A stretch of DNA of 64,000 nucleotides, from contig CAWEQS010000026.1 in NCBI GenBank assembly GCA_963811265.1, positions 434,001 to 498,000 of the forward strand, in the 5' to 3' direction. The translations under genes and the position numbers were made by a program. Under the pieces are notes generated by a model. It was not told the origin of the DNA. It searched no databases and saw only the letters and a program-made list of their open reading frames with translations. Source of the stretch: JAOUJD01 sp963811265. Its GTDB lineage: Bacteria; Pseudomonadota; Gammaproteobacteria; Burkholderiales; Burkholderiaceae_F. Of the stretch, positions 44,439-55,730 are shown piece after piece. The stretch's first letter is position 1. Each line of letters begins with the position of its first letter.

Positions 44439-45566
44439 CGTTGCCCCGACAACACATCTTTGATTATGCGATCCCAGCGGTCAATGACCGCTGCGGATGA
44501 AAAGCGCAGTGTGATTTCCTTCGCTCGCTCCGACATGCGGTTACGTTCGGCAGGGTCGCTCATCAGGCGACGAAGTGCCCGTCGCCAGCGACTTCATGTC
44601 CTGGGGCGGTACGACGGAGACCATCAACATCGTGACGAATGATCTCGCGCGGGCCAGACGGACAGTCGTAGGAGACAACCGGCAAGCCGCTCGCCATTGC
44701 TTCGCAAATCGCGTTGGGGAAGCCTTCGTACCGAGACGCGAAAGCGAACAGGTCGCAAGAAGCCAGCAGAGCCCCGGCGCTCGAACCGCGCCAGGCATCA
44801 GGACCCGGTCGGAAACGCCAAGATTCTTCGCAAGTCCGTTAAGTTCCTACGTTCCACCCCGTCGCCGATAATCAGCAGATCCCACGCTGGGAAGTCGTCC
44901 GCAATCAAGGCGAACGCACGAACCAGATGATCGAATTGTTTGTCCGGAACCAAACGGCCCATTGCCGCGATTCTCATCCTCGACTTCCCTTCTTCGCGAC
45001 GGCATTGAGAAAGCGACTTCGAAGACGGGATTCGGGAACGACCTCGACTTTCCAAGCGAGGCCACTTCCTTCGAGCCCAGGCTGCCACCCTGTCGGTCTG
45101 CACGACCACGCGCGCTGCAAAGGGGTAGCTCACGGTCCGCAGGAGCCTCCATCTGTAGTTGAGTTCGTGATGCCGAGGGTCGGTTCTCTCGGAAACGATC
45201 ACCGGGATTTTGTCTCCAAGTAGACTCAGCAGACGCTCCCAACGTTCACCGTATCGATGAAGCTGATCACAACGTGTGGCTGCGTTTCCAGGAACGCGCT
45301 CCTCATCGCGGCGCGCCTTCTACGTCGACACGGGAAATTGAACCAACGACAATCCATGAACGCATTGCGGGTGGGCTCGCCGCCGGTCGATGCACTCGGG
45401 TATTTCGTAGAAGTCTTCTCCTTCGGGGTTTATGGTGAGAACCGTCATCCGATATCCACGGCGGGCCAGCCCATCGGCTAGAGTGAGAAGCACTGCGCTC
45501 GGCCCCGCCACCGCCCAACGTACTTATTGCGGCCGTTATGCGAACTGGCCCCCTCCGGCGCAGCAC
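44435..45566 (-). CDS. GT4 family glycosyltransferase, frameshifted
   Basis: Retaining glycosyltransferase of the GT-B fold, about 375 residues after repair. N-terminus VRITAAISTLGGGGAE, then LTLADGLARRGYRMTVLTIN; the linker is VIVSERTDPRHHELNYRWR. The C-terminal donor domain has RIAAMGRLVPDKQFDHLVRA, LMPGAVRAPG and RYEGFPNAICEAMASGLPVV with the Glu-rich EX7E-like motif. Frame breaks lie near 45510, 45250, 44830, 44770 and 44590. Its stop (44435-44437) overlaps the ABC transporter ATG, forming a two-gene minus-strand unit inside an otherwise plus-strand locus. Confidence 0.82.
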
Positions 45567-45770
45567 GGAATCGAGACATCGTCGACGTAGGTCGGCTTAT
45601 TCGTCATGAAACGTTCGATTGGCGAAGATCCACCACTGAAGGCAAATCGTATCTTGCCAATGTCCTCCGGACGAGCTCACGACAGACACCAAGATCCCCC
45701 TCTTCCCGGCGCTTCGATTCCCTTATCTGGATGCCGAGTTTCCTTTGTCGCACGCTGGAAGCTCTACTCG

Positions 45771-47043
45771 ATGCGCCTTCTTCTCGTAATTTCGTCCCTT
45801 GAGCCTGGAGGCGCCGAGCGAGTCCTTTCGACACTGGCTAATGCTTGGTCGGAGCGAGGTCATCAGGTCACTCTCGTAACTGATGGCCCCACTTCCGCCG
45901 ACCACTATCCGCTGCACCCCAAGGTGCGGCGCCTTTCACTGAACGCCTTGTCCGACTCCACCGGCATCTTCGAAAAGATCGGGAGGAACCTCGTTCGATT
46001 GAAGCGCTTGCGTTCGGCCCTCGTGGACTGCGCTCCCGACGTCGTCGTCGCGTTTGGAAGCACGGTCAATGTACGCGCAGTACTGGCGTGCCGCAGCCTG
46101 GGCGTTCCTGTACTTATCTCGGAGAGAGTCGATCCACGCGAGTTCCCGTTGCCTTGGGCATGGCGCGCGCTTCGTCGGCTGAGTTATCCGATGGCCGATC
46201 TCCTTGTCGTCCAGACGAGGTCAGTCGGCGAGTGGGCAAAGCACTGGATCAGTGCAGACTCAATCAGGAGTATTGCCGAATCCCACAGTTCTGCCCGCGT
46301 CGACCTTCCCCAAGCCACCTGCGCTTGCCGGTCGTCGTACCGTGGCCGCGGTCGGACGCTTGGTGCCGCAGAAGGGCTTTGACCTGTTGTTACGGGCATT
46401 TGCCATTTCCGGGCTGGTGGAGGCGGGTTGGCAACTCGCGATCATCGGCGAAGGATCGGAGAGGACAACGCTCGCCGCCCAGGTCGATGCACTTGGGTTG
46501 CGAGCGGACGTGCTGATGCCGGGAATTCTCAAGGATCCCCGCCAGTGGCTCCTCCACTCCGACATCTTCGTGCTGTCTTCCCGCTTCGAGGGCTTTCCGA
46601 ACGCGTTGCTGGAAGCCATGGGCTGCGGGATGCCGGTGGTCGCCTTCGACTGCCCTAGCGGGCCAGGCGAAATTATCGACAGCGGGCGCACCGGACTGTT
46701 GGTCCCGCCGGGCGATATCGCCAAACTATCGTCGGCACTTGAGCAATTGGGCGGCGATGAGGACTTGCGGCGACGGCTTGGTGCGAGCGCGGCTGCGGAG
46801 GTCGCCGATAGGTTTGGCCTGGACCGCGTGTTTGCGGTCTGGGATGCTGCGATCGGAAGCATCGCTCGAACGCAGTGCCCGGGGAGAAGGGCGTCGGTCA
46901 GCGAAGCCATGAGCGGACTACAGAAACCCGGACCAGGTGCGCTCGACGGACATCTCGAAAGCCACGACCCAACAGCCTTTGGCCGGTGGAAACGGATCGA
47001 TCTTCGCCACTCCATGACGACTGCCTGCGACTGTGCTTCGTGA
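45771..47043 (+). CDS. GT4 family glycosyltransferase, frameshifted
   Basis: About 423 residues after repair. N-terminal MRLLLVISSLEPGGAERVLS, VLISERVDPREFPLPWAWRA, and the donor domain AAVGRLVPQKGFDLLLRAFA, VLMPGILKDPRQWLLHSDIF, SRFEGFPNALLEAMGCGMPV, VAFDCPSGPGEIIDSGRTGL. The frame shifts near 46262. It is a clear relative of the minus-strand enzyme at 44435-45566, with the same SERxDPRE/H block and PSGPxEII block, which suggests an old inverted duplication of an amylovoran/LPS-type transferase. The divergent gap of about 200 bases would hold both promoters. Confidence 0.85.
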
Positions 47044-48154
47044 CGACCAGTCTGGACGTCGGCGGAGCGGAAACCGCCTTGGTCGGCGTCGTCACCGAAT
47101 TTGCCTGTCGAGGGCACTCGGTTCAAGTGGTCGCTCTGCGCGGTGCAGGTCGGCTAGTTCAGCAACTTCGCCGGATCGGAGTGCCGACGGTTGTACTGCA
47201 CGTAACCAGCGTCGGTGGAGCGCTTGCAGCACTCTTTCGCTCGATACGCCTCGTTCGGCGTCACCGACCGCAAGTCGTCCAAGGTTGGATGTATCACGGC
47301 AACCTGTTTGCCTCAGCAATCGCCCTGGCTTGCAACGCCCGACTCGTATGGGGCATTCGTCAGTCACTTGGCGCGCTCGGCCAGGAAAACATGACTACAA
47401 ACCGACTCATCGCGCTGGGCGCCTGGATATCCAGATTGCCCTCTGCGATTGTTTACGCCTCGCGCTCCGCGCGTCTCGATCACGAAACAGCGCATTATCT
47501 TCGCGCGCAACGGCAAGGTCATACCGAATGGCGTGGACCTCGATCAATTCCAGCGAAGAACCGATCAAGGCGAGGCCTGGCGTAGGCGCCTATTTGTCCC
47601 TCCAGATTCGCCGCTGGTCGGCATGGTCGCCCGGTTGCACCCAGTGAAGGATCTCGACACGTTCCTGAGGGGGGCTGGCCGAAGTTGGGCTCAGCTGCCC
47701 AACTGCACGTTTCGTTCTGGCCGGACGGGGTTTGGAGCAAAGTAACGAAAATCTCATGCGCCGAATCACGGACCTTGGCCTGCGTAATCGACTCGCCCTT
47801 CTCGGCGAAGTCGATGATGTGCCGGGCCTGATGTCGGCTCTCGACGTGCTTTGTCTATCCTCCCGCAGCGAAGCGTTCCCGAACGTACTGGCCGAAGGGC
47901 TCGCCTGCGAAGTACTGTGCGTATCCACTGACGCAGGCGACGCGGCCGAGATCATCGACGGCAGCGGAGAAGTCGTGCCCATTGGCGATGCCGAAGCGCT
48001 GGGCGCGGCCGTGCTGCGACTGCTCTCGCTTCCCCGCGACCATCGCGCTGCACTTGGTAAGGCCGCGCGACGTCGAATGGCAGATGAATTTTCTTTGAAG
48101 GCGTGCGCGACCAAGTACGGTGAACTCTATCGCGCTTGCGTCGCACGGAGATAA
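46986..48154 (+). CDS. GT4 family glycosyltransferase, frameshifted
   Basis: Third GT4 enzyme, about 389 residues after repair. N-terminal LRLCFVTTSLDVGGAETALV, then VVQGWMYHGNLFASAIALAC, NGKVIPNGVDLDQFQ, LVGMVARLHPVKDLDTFLR, and SRSEAFPNVLAEGLACEVL with the acidic motif. Frame breaks near 47490 and 47715. GTG 46986 (METDRSSPLHDD) is the most likely start; it overlaps the end of the previous gene by 58 bases, so either boundary may be altered by errors. Confidence 0.8.
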
Positions 48155-48160
48155 GCGACT

Positions 48161-50147
48161 GTGTGCGGGTTCGTTGGTCTTCTTGCAGACACGCGCTGTT
48201 GCCCCACAAGATTGCGCCGCAGTCGCGCAGACAATGGCTTCTTCGCTCCTCCATCGCGGTCCCGACGACGGCGGGTCATGGACAGATTCGCACGTCCCCT
48301 TTGCGCTCGCTCACCGCCGCCTCTCCATCGTCGACCTCTCCCCCGCCGGCCACCAGCCGATGGCATCGGCCGACGGCCGCTTCGTCATCGCCTACAACGG
48401 CGAGATCTACAACTGCGCGAGTCGATCCGTTCCGAACTGGAGAAGGCGCGGACCGGCGCCCGTCTGGCGCGGCCACTCGGACACCGAGGTTCTGCTCGCC
48501 GCGATCGCGGCGTGGGGCGTGACGCGCAGCGCTGCAGCGCTGCGTCGGCATGTTCGCCTTCGCCCTGTGGGACGCGCCGACTCGCGACGCTCACGCTGGC
48601 GCGCGACCGCATCGGCGAGAAGCCGCTGTATTACGGCGGATCCGGCGGCGTGCTGCTGTTCGCGCTCCGAACTGAAGGCGCTGCGCGCGCATCCGGGCTT
48701 TCGCGCCGACGATCGACCGCGGCGCGCTCGCGCTGTTCATGCGCCACGGCTATGTGCCGGCGCCCGCGCACCATCTACGCGGGCGTGCACAAGCTGCCGC
48801 CCGGCTACCTGTCGCGACCTGGCGCAGCGAGGCCGCCCGGGCGCCGAGATCGAGGACTACTGGTCGGCCGCTCGACGTCGCGCTCGGATGGGCAGGCCGC
48901 AGCCGCTCGACATCAGCGAGGCCGAGGCGGTGGCGCGAGCTCGAACGACTGCTGCGGCAGTCGATCCGCGGCCAGCATGGTCGCCGACGTGCCGCTGGGC
49001 GCCTTCCTGTCCGGCGGCATCGACTCGCTCGGCGGTCGTCGCGCTGATGCAGGCGCAGAGCCCGCGGCCGGTCACGCACCTTCACGATCGGCTTCGCGGA
49101 GGACGCGTTACAACGAGGCGCACCACGCGCAGGCGGTCGCGCAGCACCTCGGCACCGACCACACCGAGCTCTACGTCACGCCGCAGCAGGCGCTCGACGT
49201 CATCCCGCTGCTGCCGACGATGTACGACGAGCCGTTCGCCGACTCGTCGCAGATCCCCACCTACCTTGTCTCGCAAGCTCGCGCGCCGGCGGTCACCGTG
49301 TCGCTGTCGGGCGACGGCGGCGACGAACTGTTCGGCGGCTACAACCGCTACGTGCTCGGCGCAGCGTCTGTGGGGCCGGCTGGCGCGCGGTGCCGCGTCG
49401 CCCTGCGGGCCGCGCTGGCCAGCGGTGCTGCGCAGCCTCGCCGAGCGGACGTGGGCCGCGCTGCTCGCAACTGCCGCTGCGCATTGCGCCGGCCCGCTTC
49501 CGGCTGGGCCATCCCGGACAGAAGATGCACAAGCTCGCGCGCGTCCTCGGCAACGCAGACGCTCGAGAGCGTCTATCTGCGGCTCGTGTCGCAGTGGAAC
49601 GAGCCGCTCCAGGTGGTTCCGCGGCACGGACGAGCCGCCTACGATGCTGTCGGGCCCCGAGGCTGACCGCTGCAGGCACTCGACGCGCCGTCCCGCATGA
49701 TGTATCTCGACCTCGTTACCTACCTGCCGGACGACATCCTGGTGAAGGTCGACCGCGCCGCCATGGCGGTGAGCCTCGAGACGCGCGTGCCGCTGCTCGA
49801 CCACCGGGTCATCGAGTTCGCGTGGCAGTTGCCGCCGCCTGAAGATCGAGAGGCGAAGCGGCAAGTGGCTCCTGCGCAACGTACTGCACCGCCACGTTCC
49901 GCCGGCGCTGGTGGAGCGCCCGAAGATGGGCTTCGGCGTCCCCATCGATCACTGGTTGCGCGGACCGCTGAAGGACTGGGCAGCGCAACTGCTGGAGCCC
50001 GCACGCCTCGAACGGACCGGACTGCTGCGTGCCGCTCCGGTCACGGCGCTGTGGAACGAGCACCAGTCGGGCCAGCGCAACTGGCAGTACGCGCTCTGGA
50101 ACGTGCTGATGTTCCAAGCGTGGCTGGAGCGCTGGCATGGCGAGTGA
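48161..50147 (+). CDS. asnB: Asparagine synthetase-like glutamine amidotransferase, many frameshifts
   Basis: Class II glutamine amidotransferase plus ATP-dependent synthetase. Starts GTG-TGC, giving the N-terminal nucleophile Cys2 in MCGFVGLLADTR. LLHRGPDDGGSW, FALAHRRLSIVDLSPAG and FVIAYNGEIYN follow. The synthetase half shows AFLSGGIDS, SLSGDGGDELFGGYNRYV, MMYLDLVTYLPDDILVKVDR and RPKMGFGVPIDHWLRGPLKD. About ten frame changes scatter through it, the worst damage in the window. In a polysaccharide locus such genes usually amidate a uronic acid or similar sugar, not make asparagine. Its 3' end overlaps the next GT4 gene by 11 bases. Confidence 0.87.
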
Positions 50148-51300
50148 GCGGCCGCGGCTGCTGTTTGTCGTCACCGAGGACTGGTACTTCCATTCGCATC
50201 GGCTGCCGCTCGCCCAGGCGGCGCTGGCCGCGGGCTGGGCGGTCGCCGTCGCGACGCGCGTCAACGCGCACCGAGCAGCCATCGAAGCGTGCGGCTGCGA
50301 GGTGATCCCGTTGCAGCGGCTGCAGCGGCGCAGCCTCAACCCGCTGCGGGAACTCGCCGCTGTCGCCGAACTGGCGCGCGTCTACCGCGCGTGGCGGCCG
50401 AGCATCGTGCACCAGGTCGCGATGAAGCCGGTCGTCTACGGGTCGCTCGCGGCCGTCATCGCAGACGTGCCGGCGGCCGTCAATGCGCTGGCCGGGCTCG
50501 GCTTCGTCTACAGCTCGCACACGGCCCTCGCGCGCGCGCTTCGACCCGGGGTCAACCTGGCGCTGCGCCTGGCGTTGAACCGGCCGAACGCCATCGCCGT
50601 CGTGCAGAACGACGACGATGCGCGTGCCTTGCGCGAACTGGGCGTGCTCGATCCGGCCCGCGTGCGTGTCATCCGCGGCTCCGGAGTGGATCTGCAGCAA
50701 TTCCAGCCCCGGTCGATCAGCGCGAGCGGTTCGCCGATCGTCATGCTTGCCTCGCGCATGCTGTGGGACAAGGGCATCGGCGAGTTCGTCGAGGCGGCGC
50801 GACGGCTGCGCGCGGAAGGCGTCAGCGCCCGGTACGTCTTGGTCGGGCCGCGCGACGAGGAGAATCCGACGGCGATTCCGCACGACACCTTGACCACGTG
50901 GCAACGTGAAGGCGTAGTCGAGTGGTGGGGTCCGCGCGACGACATGGCCGACACGCTGAACCAGGCGGCGATCGTCTGCCTGCCGTCGTACCGCGAAGGC
51001 ATGCCGAAGGTGCTGCTGGAAGCCGCGGCCTGCGGCAAGCCGATGGTCGCGAGCGACGTCCCGGGTTGCCGCGACATCGTCGAGGCCGGGAAGTCCGGCC
51101 TGCTCGTGCCGTCGCACGACCCTGCCGCACTCGCCGGGGCGTTGCGCACGCTGCTCGCCGACGCGAAACTCAGGGAGCAGATGGGAACCCATGCACGGGA
51201 GATCGCCGAGCGCCTCCACGCCGTGGAGTCCGTGCAGGCGTCGACCCTGGCCGTCTATTTCGGGTTAGCCGGCAAAGGCAGGACCGGCCTGACAGAGTAG
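50137..51300 (+). CDS. GT4 family glycosyltransferase (WbpT/PglA-like)
   Basis: Intact 387-residue GT-B transferase. N-terminal LLFVVTEDWYFHSHRLPLAQ and VHQVAMKPVVYGSLAAVIA (the HxxxxxPxxxG pattern typical of enzymes acting on undecaprenyl-linked amino sugars). The C-terminal domain has IVMLASRMLWDKGIGEFVEA, PSYREGMPKVLLEAAACGKP and VASDVPGCRDIVEAGKSGL. Similar enzymes add the second sugar after the WecA/WbpL-type initiating transferase, whose gene follows here. Confidence 0.9.
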   Translation: MASERPRLLFVVTEDWYFHSHRLPLAQAALAAGWAVAVATRVNAHRAAIEACGCEVIPLQRLQRRSLNPLRELAAVAELARVYRAWRPSIVHQVAMKPVVYGSLAAVIADVPAAVNALAGLGFVYSSHTALARALRPGVNLALRLALNRPNAIAVVQNDDDARALRELGVLDPARVRVIRGSGVDLQQFQPRSISASGSPIVMLASRMLWDKGIGEFVEAARRLRAEGVSARYVLVGPRDEENPTAIPHDTLTTWQREGVVEWWGPRDDMADTLNQAAIVCLPSYREGMPKVLLEAAACGKPMVASDVPGCRDIVEAGKSGLLVPSHDPAALAGALRTLLADAKLREQMGTHAREIAERLHAVESVQASTLAVYFGLAGKGRTGLTE

Positions 51301-51379
51301 ACCTAAACTTAGCGGCGGCGAGCCGCCCGGCGGGCGCGCCGCACCATCGAGGAAACACCGTGGGAAACCGAGCCGTGCC

Positions 51380-52340
51380 ATGGCGCTGACCGTTGCGATC
51401 GCGTGCGCCGCGTTGACGGCCGCGGCGGTGTTCGCCATGTTGCGCACCGGCTGGGCGTGCGCGATCGCACTGGACCAGCCCAATCCACGGTCTCTGCACG
51501 CGCGCGCCGTACCACGCTCGGGGGGCATCGTGGTCGTCGTCGTTGCGATGGCGCCCGCGCTCTTACTCGGCGGGTAATACGGCGGCGCTCGCCGTCGCCG
51601 CGCTCCTGTTGATGGTTGTTTCCGCGGTCGATGACCGTCACGGCCTGCCGGTTGCCGTTCGCCTGCCGGTCCACCTGCTGGTCGCCGCGGCGACCGTTGT
51701 GCTTCTGCACGGTGCGACTTCGTGGTGGACCCTCATCGTGCTCGTGATCCTCGTCGTCTGGTCCATCAACGCGTTCAACTTCATGGACGGCAGCGACGGG
51801 ATGGCTGGCGGGATGGCCGTGATCGGTTTTGGCTGCTATGCGGCGCAGGCGTCGCTTTCGGGCGACCCGGGCGTCGCCGTCGTCTGCGCCGCCGTCGCCG
51901 GCGCCGCGCTCGGCTTCCTGTTCTTCAACTTCGCTCCGGCGCGGCTTTTCATGGGCGACGCCGGGTCCGTGCCGCTCGGCTTCCTCGCCGCTGGGCTCGG
52001 CCTGCTCGGCTGGCATGCGAGCCTCTGGAGCGGGTGGTTCCCGTTCCTCGTATTCTCCGCCTTCCTCGTCGATGCCTCGCTCACGCTCGCGCGTCGGCTG
52101 GCACGCGGTGAAAGGGTGTGGCAGGCGCACAAAGAGCACCTTTACCAGCGTATGGTGACGGGCGGGCTCGGCCATACTCGGACCGCTCTCGCAGCGTACG
52201 GCGTGATGGCCGCCTCGGCGGCGCTTGCCCTGGCGGCCGAACAGGCACCGCCGGCCGTGGGCTCCGCCCTCTCCGTCGCGTGGCTCGCGGGCGGCACGGT
52301 CCTGCACTTCCTTGGTGTTCGACGATTCGGCACGACATGA
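51380..52340 (+). CDS. WecA/WbpL-like undecaprenyl-phosphate sugar-1-P transferase, frameshifted
   Basis: Initiates glycan assembly by transferring a GlcNAc- or FucNAc-type sugar phosphate to undecaprenyl phosphate. Helical protein of about 320 residues with the catalytic NAFNFMDGSDGMAGG, ARLFMGDAGSVPLGFL and the C-terminal HKEHLYQRMV. An extra G in the GGG at 51571-51574 creates a premature TAA; repair joins LLLGG to NTAALAVAAL. The stop overlaps the ATG of the dehydratase gene (ATGA). Confidence 0.88.
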
Positions 52341-54273
52341 CGAGCCAGCGCTTTTCGATCGCACGGTGGACGCCGGCCTCGCCAAGGTCGATGCTCGTCT
52401 TCGTATTTGACCTCACGGCCGTTGCATTTGCCTGGGTCGGCGCGTTCCTGCTGCGATTCAACCTCGCTCTCCCGGACGAGTACCTGATGCTCGCCGTTCG
52501 ATCGCTGCAGTGGGTCGTGCCTATCTACGCCGCTGCGTTTCTGGCCAGCGGTCTCTACCGGGGCCTGCTGCGCTTCGCCAGCCTGCCGGATCTCTTCCGC
52601 ATCGCCCGCGCAGCAACGATCGGCGGGGCCGCTGTCGCCTATGTCGCGTACCTGATGCAGTTGGAGCTTCCCGTTCCGCGCTCCGTGATCATTCTTTCCC
52701 CGCTGCTCGTGGTGATCGGCATGGGTGGCGCGCGGGCCGTCTACCGGGGATGGCGCGACGGCCGGGGTGCGTCGGGCGCGGGCGCCGGCCGACCGATGGT
52801 GATCATTGGGGCCGGCGAGGCCGCCATCGCGCTGATCCGCGAGCTGGAGCGCTCCGGCGAGTGGCGCGTCGTCGGCCTGCTCGACGACGACAAGTCCAAG
52901 CACGGGCGGGAACTGCTCGGCCACGCCGTGGTCGGCTCGCTCGACGAACTGCCGCGCCTGCATACCGAGCGCGACGTGCGTGACGCCATCATCGCCCTGC
53001 CCGAGGCGACCGCACGCGTGCGCCAGCGCGCCGCCAGCGCGTGCCTGCGCGCCGGCATCCGCGCGATGACGGTGCCCGCGCTCGCGGACCTGATGAACGG
53101 ACGCGTCACGCTCGCAAGCGTGCGGACGCTGAACATCGATGACCTGCTGGGGCGTGAACCGGTGACGATCGACACCGCCAATGTCGAAAGCATGATTGCC
53201 GGGCGCGTGGTCCTGGTCACCGGGGCCGCCGGGTCGATCGGCTCGGAACTCTGTCGCCAGCTTGCGCGCTTCCGGCCGTCGACGCTGGTCTTCTTCGACC
53301 ACGACGAGTTCGGCCTGTACCGGATGATCGAGGAGTTCGGCGGGGCGCACCCCGGCGTGCGGATCGAACCCGTGATAGGCGACGTCAAGGACTCGGCGCG
53401 CGTCGCCTCTACCCTGCGCCGGCTCCGGCCCTCGGTGGTGTTCCACGCTGCCGCCTACAAGCACGTGCCGCTGATGGAAGGCACCAACGCCTGGCAGGCC
53501 GTGCTGAACAACGCGCTCGGGACGATGACGCTTGCCGCGTGCGCAGCGCGATTCGGCGTCGAGCGCTTCGTGCTGGTGTCGACCGACAAGGCCGTCAATC
53601 CGACCAACGTGATGGGCGCGAGCAAGCGGTTGGCCGAGCTGGTCTGCCAGGCGCAGCAGCGGCTCGCGCCCGGCACGCGCTTCGTCGTCGTGCGCTTCGG
53701 CAACGTCGTCGGCAGCGCGGGCAGCGTGATCCCGAAGTTCCTGGAACAGATCGCACGCGGGGGACCATTGACGGTCACGCACCCGGACATGAAGCGCTAC
53801 TTCATGTCGATTCCGGAGGCCTCGCACCTGGTGCTGCAGGCCGCGACGATGGGCGACGGCGGGGAGATCTTCGTCCTGGAAATGGGTGAAGCCATTCCGA
53901 TCGTCGATCTGGCCCGAACATGATCCGGCTCTCTGGCCACGAGCCCGACGAGATCGGCATCGAGTTCACAGGCCTGCGTCCGGGCGAGAAGCTGGAGGAG
54001 GAACTGCTGTCGGACCGCGAGAGGACGACGGCTACGCCGCACCCGAAGCTGCGAGTCGCGCTGGCAAGTCCTCCGCCGGCCGCGTTGCTGGAGCGCCTGC
54101 GCGTCTTGCTCGCATCCGGCGGCGATGCTGAGCCGGATGCGTACGCGCTGCTGCGGTCCTTCGTGCGCGAGTACCAGCCCGACCGGAGTGCGACCCCGGA
54201 GGGCGCAGCCGACACGCGCAGCATCGCCGCCGCGGAACTGCGTTTCGACCCGGCTCACACCGCGGTCGATTAG
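52337..54273 (+). CDS. FlaA1/WbpM-type nucleotide-sugar 4,6-dehydratase, frameshifted
   Basis: Membrane-anchored dehydratase of about 645 residues that starts the path to 6-deoxy amino sugars such as QuiNAc, FucNAc or bacillosamine. Four N-terminal helices, a CoA-binding-like domain with VIIGAGEAAIALIRELERSG, then the catalytic domain: VLVTGAAGSIGSELCRQLAR, HAAAYKHVPLMEGTNAW, VSTDKAVNPTNVMGASKRLAE (first Ser/Asp part and MGASKR) and GLRPGEKLEEELL. A lost base near 53917 (LAR then NMIRLSGHEP) splits it. Works upstream of the WecA-like transferase by making its sugar donor. Confidence 0.92.
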
Positions 54274-54275
54274 CG

Positions 54276-55730
54276 TTGGAAGCCGCCGGCTCGAAGGGGG
54301 TGGGCTTGCTGGAACGGCTGCCTGCCGTTGTCGTAGCGGCGGCGGCCACGTACTTGCTCGTTTCGACGACGATCGGGTTCAACTGGCTCGACTCGTGGCA
54401 CGACGAACAGCGCGCCGCGCAGGTCGTGCTGCTGGGCTTCGCCGCGCTTGCCAGCATGACGATCGCGATCGACCGTGCGCCCGGCCAGCATCTCCGCTTC
54501 GCCTGGCCGGTCGCGGTCACGCTGGCGCTGGGCGCCGTTTCCGCCCTGCTCTGCGACCGACCGTCTGACGCGCTTGCAGAGGTCGCGCTGTTCGCGCTGC
54601 TCTGCGTTCTGTCCGCCACCGTGGCGCTGTGGGCCACACGGAGTGGCGCGCAGACCTCCGCGTGGATTGGCCGTAACCGCCCTCTTCATCGCCACAGCGC
54701 ACGTCGTCAGTGCGTTGACGCGTTACGTCGCCGCAGTCGGACTGCAGCACTCCCTCGGGACCGAGATCTGGCTGGTCGGCTTCTCCAATCCGCGCGTGGC
54801 GTCTTCCTTCTACGCGCTGTTGATGCCCTTCGTCGCCGCGCTCACCGTGCCACAGGTCGAGGCGGACCGTCGACTGCGCGCCGTGGCGTGGGCCGTTCTG
54901 ACGGGACTCTGGACTGTCGCAGCCGGACTCGAGGCCCGCGCTCTGTGGCTGTCTTTTGCGTTCGCCATTCCTGCGCTGCTGCTGCTCTCGCCAAGCGCGC
55001 ACTCGCGCCGCATCGCCGTGACGTTGGCGGCGACCGCAGTCTCGGGCGTGCTGATTCAGAGCGTCCTAAAGTTGCCGTTCAGCGGAGATGCCGCCGTACC
55101 CTCCACGGCCGCGCGCGAAATCGCGTCGTTGAGCGCGCGCGACACTCTGTGGGGGCACGCGATCGACGCCATCGTCGACTGCCCCGCTGCTTGGCATCGG
55201 ACCAGGGCAGTACACGCTGTTTCGAATCCTTTGCCGGAGCGCACCCGCACAACTGGCTGCTGCAGATCGCGGCTGAGTGGGGCCTGGTAGCGCTGCTCGT
55301 GGTGGTTGCCGGACTTTTCGGCGTCCTGCGGCGGTTGCATTAAGGTACTCAACGGAGGATCGGCGGGCACGGGCTTGGCCCTGGCGGCATCCATGTCGAT
55401 GCTGGTCGGACTGGCGTCGGCGCTGGTCGACGGCACGCTGGTCATGCCGGCGACGCAGGTCCTGTTCGCGATCGCTTTCGGGTTGACGATCGGGATCCTT
55501 CAGTCCATGGAGCCCGCCGACACTCGCCTAGCCGTCTCAGCTGCGGTCGCACGCGGGGCAGCGGTCGCACGTTGCGCTCGCCGCGACAGGGCTGACCTGT
55601 GCACTCGCTCTCGACCTACCCGCACCAGGCCGCTGAGAAAGCCACCTTCCAGCAGCGCCATCCCGGAAAGTGGCTCGTGCCTCGGCTCTGGGAGAACGGC
55701 CTGCACCTGGTGCGCGCAACCGGCGACTGA
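54276..55730 (+). CDS. Wzy/WaaL/PglL-like O-antigen ligase or oligosaccharyltransferase, frameshifted
   Basis: Polytopic protein, about 484 residues after repair. The key periplasmic loop has HPHNWLLQIAAEWGLVALL, the HxHN...ExG pattern of O-antigen ligases and pilin O-oligosaccharyltransferases. It is preceded by LGIGPGQYTLF-like residues and followed by GLALAASMSMLVGLASALVD. The end QRHPGKWLVPRLWENGLHL is soluble. Frame breaks near 54660, 55185, 55215, 55335 and 55590. TTG 54306, eight bases after AAGGGGG, is an alternative start. In several Burkholderiales a ligase next to pilA is PglL/TfpO, which glycosylates pilin. Confidence 0.78.

Noticed and set aside
45604..45834. Basic 76-codon minus-strand frame overlapping the start of the plus-strand GT4 gene
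   Set aside because: No family features, and it overlaps the supported MRLLLVISSLEPGG start; probably a shadow.
51380..51577. Short separate 65-residue membrane protein ending in TAA
   Set aside because: It is the N-terminus of the WecA-like transferase; the stop arises from one extra G.
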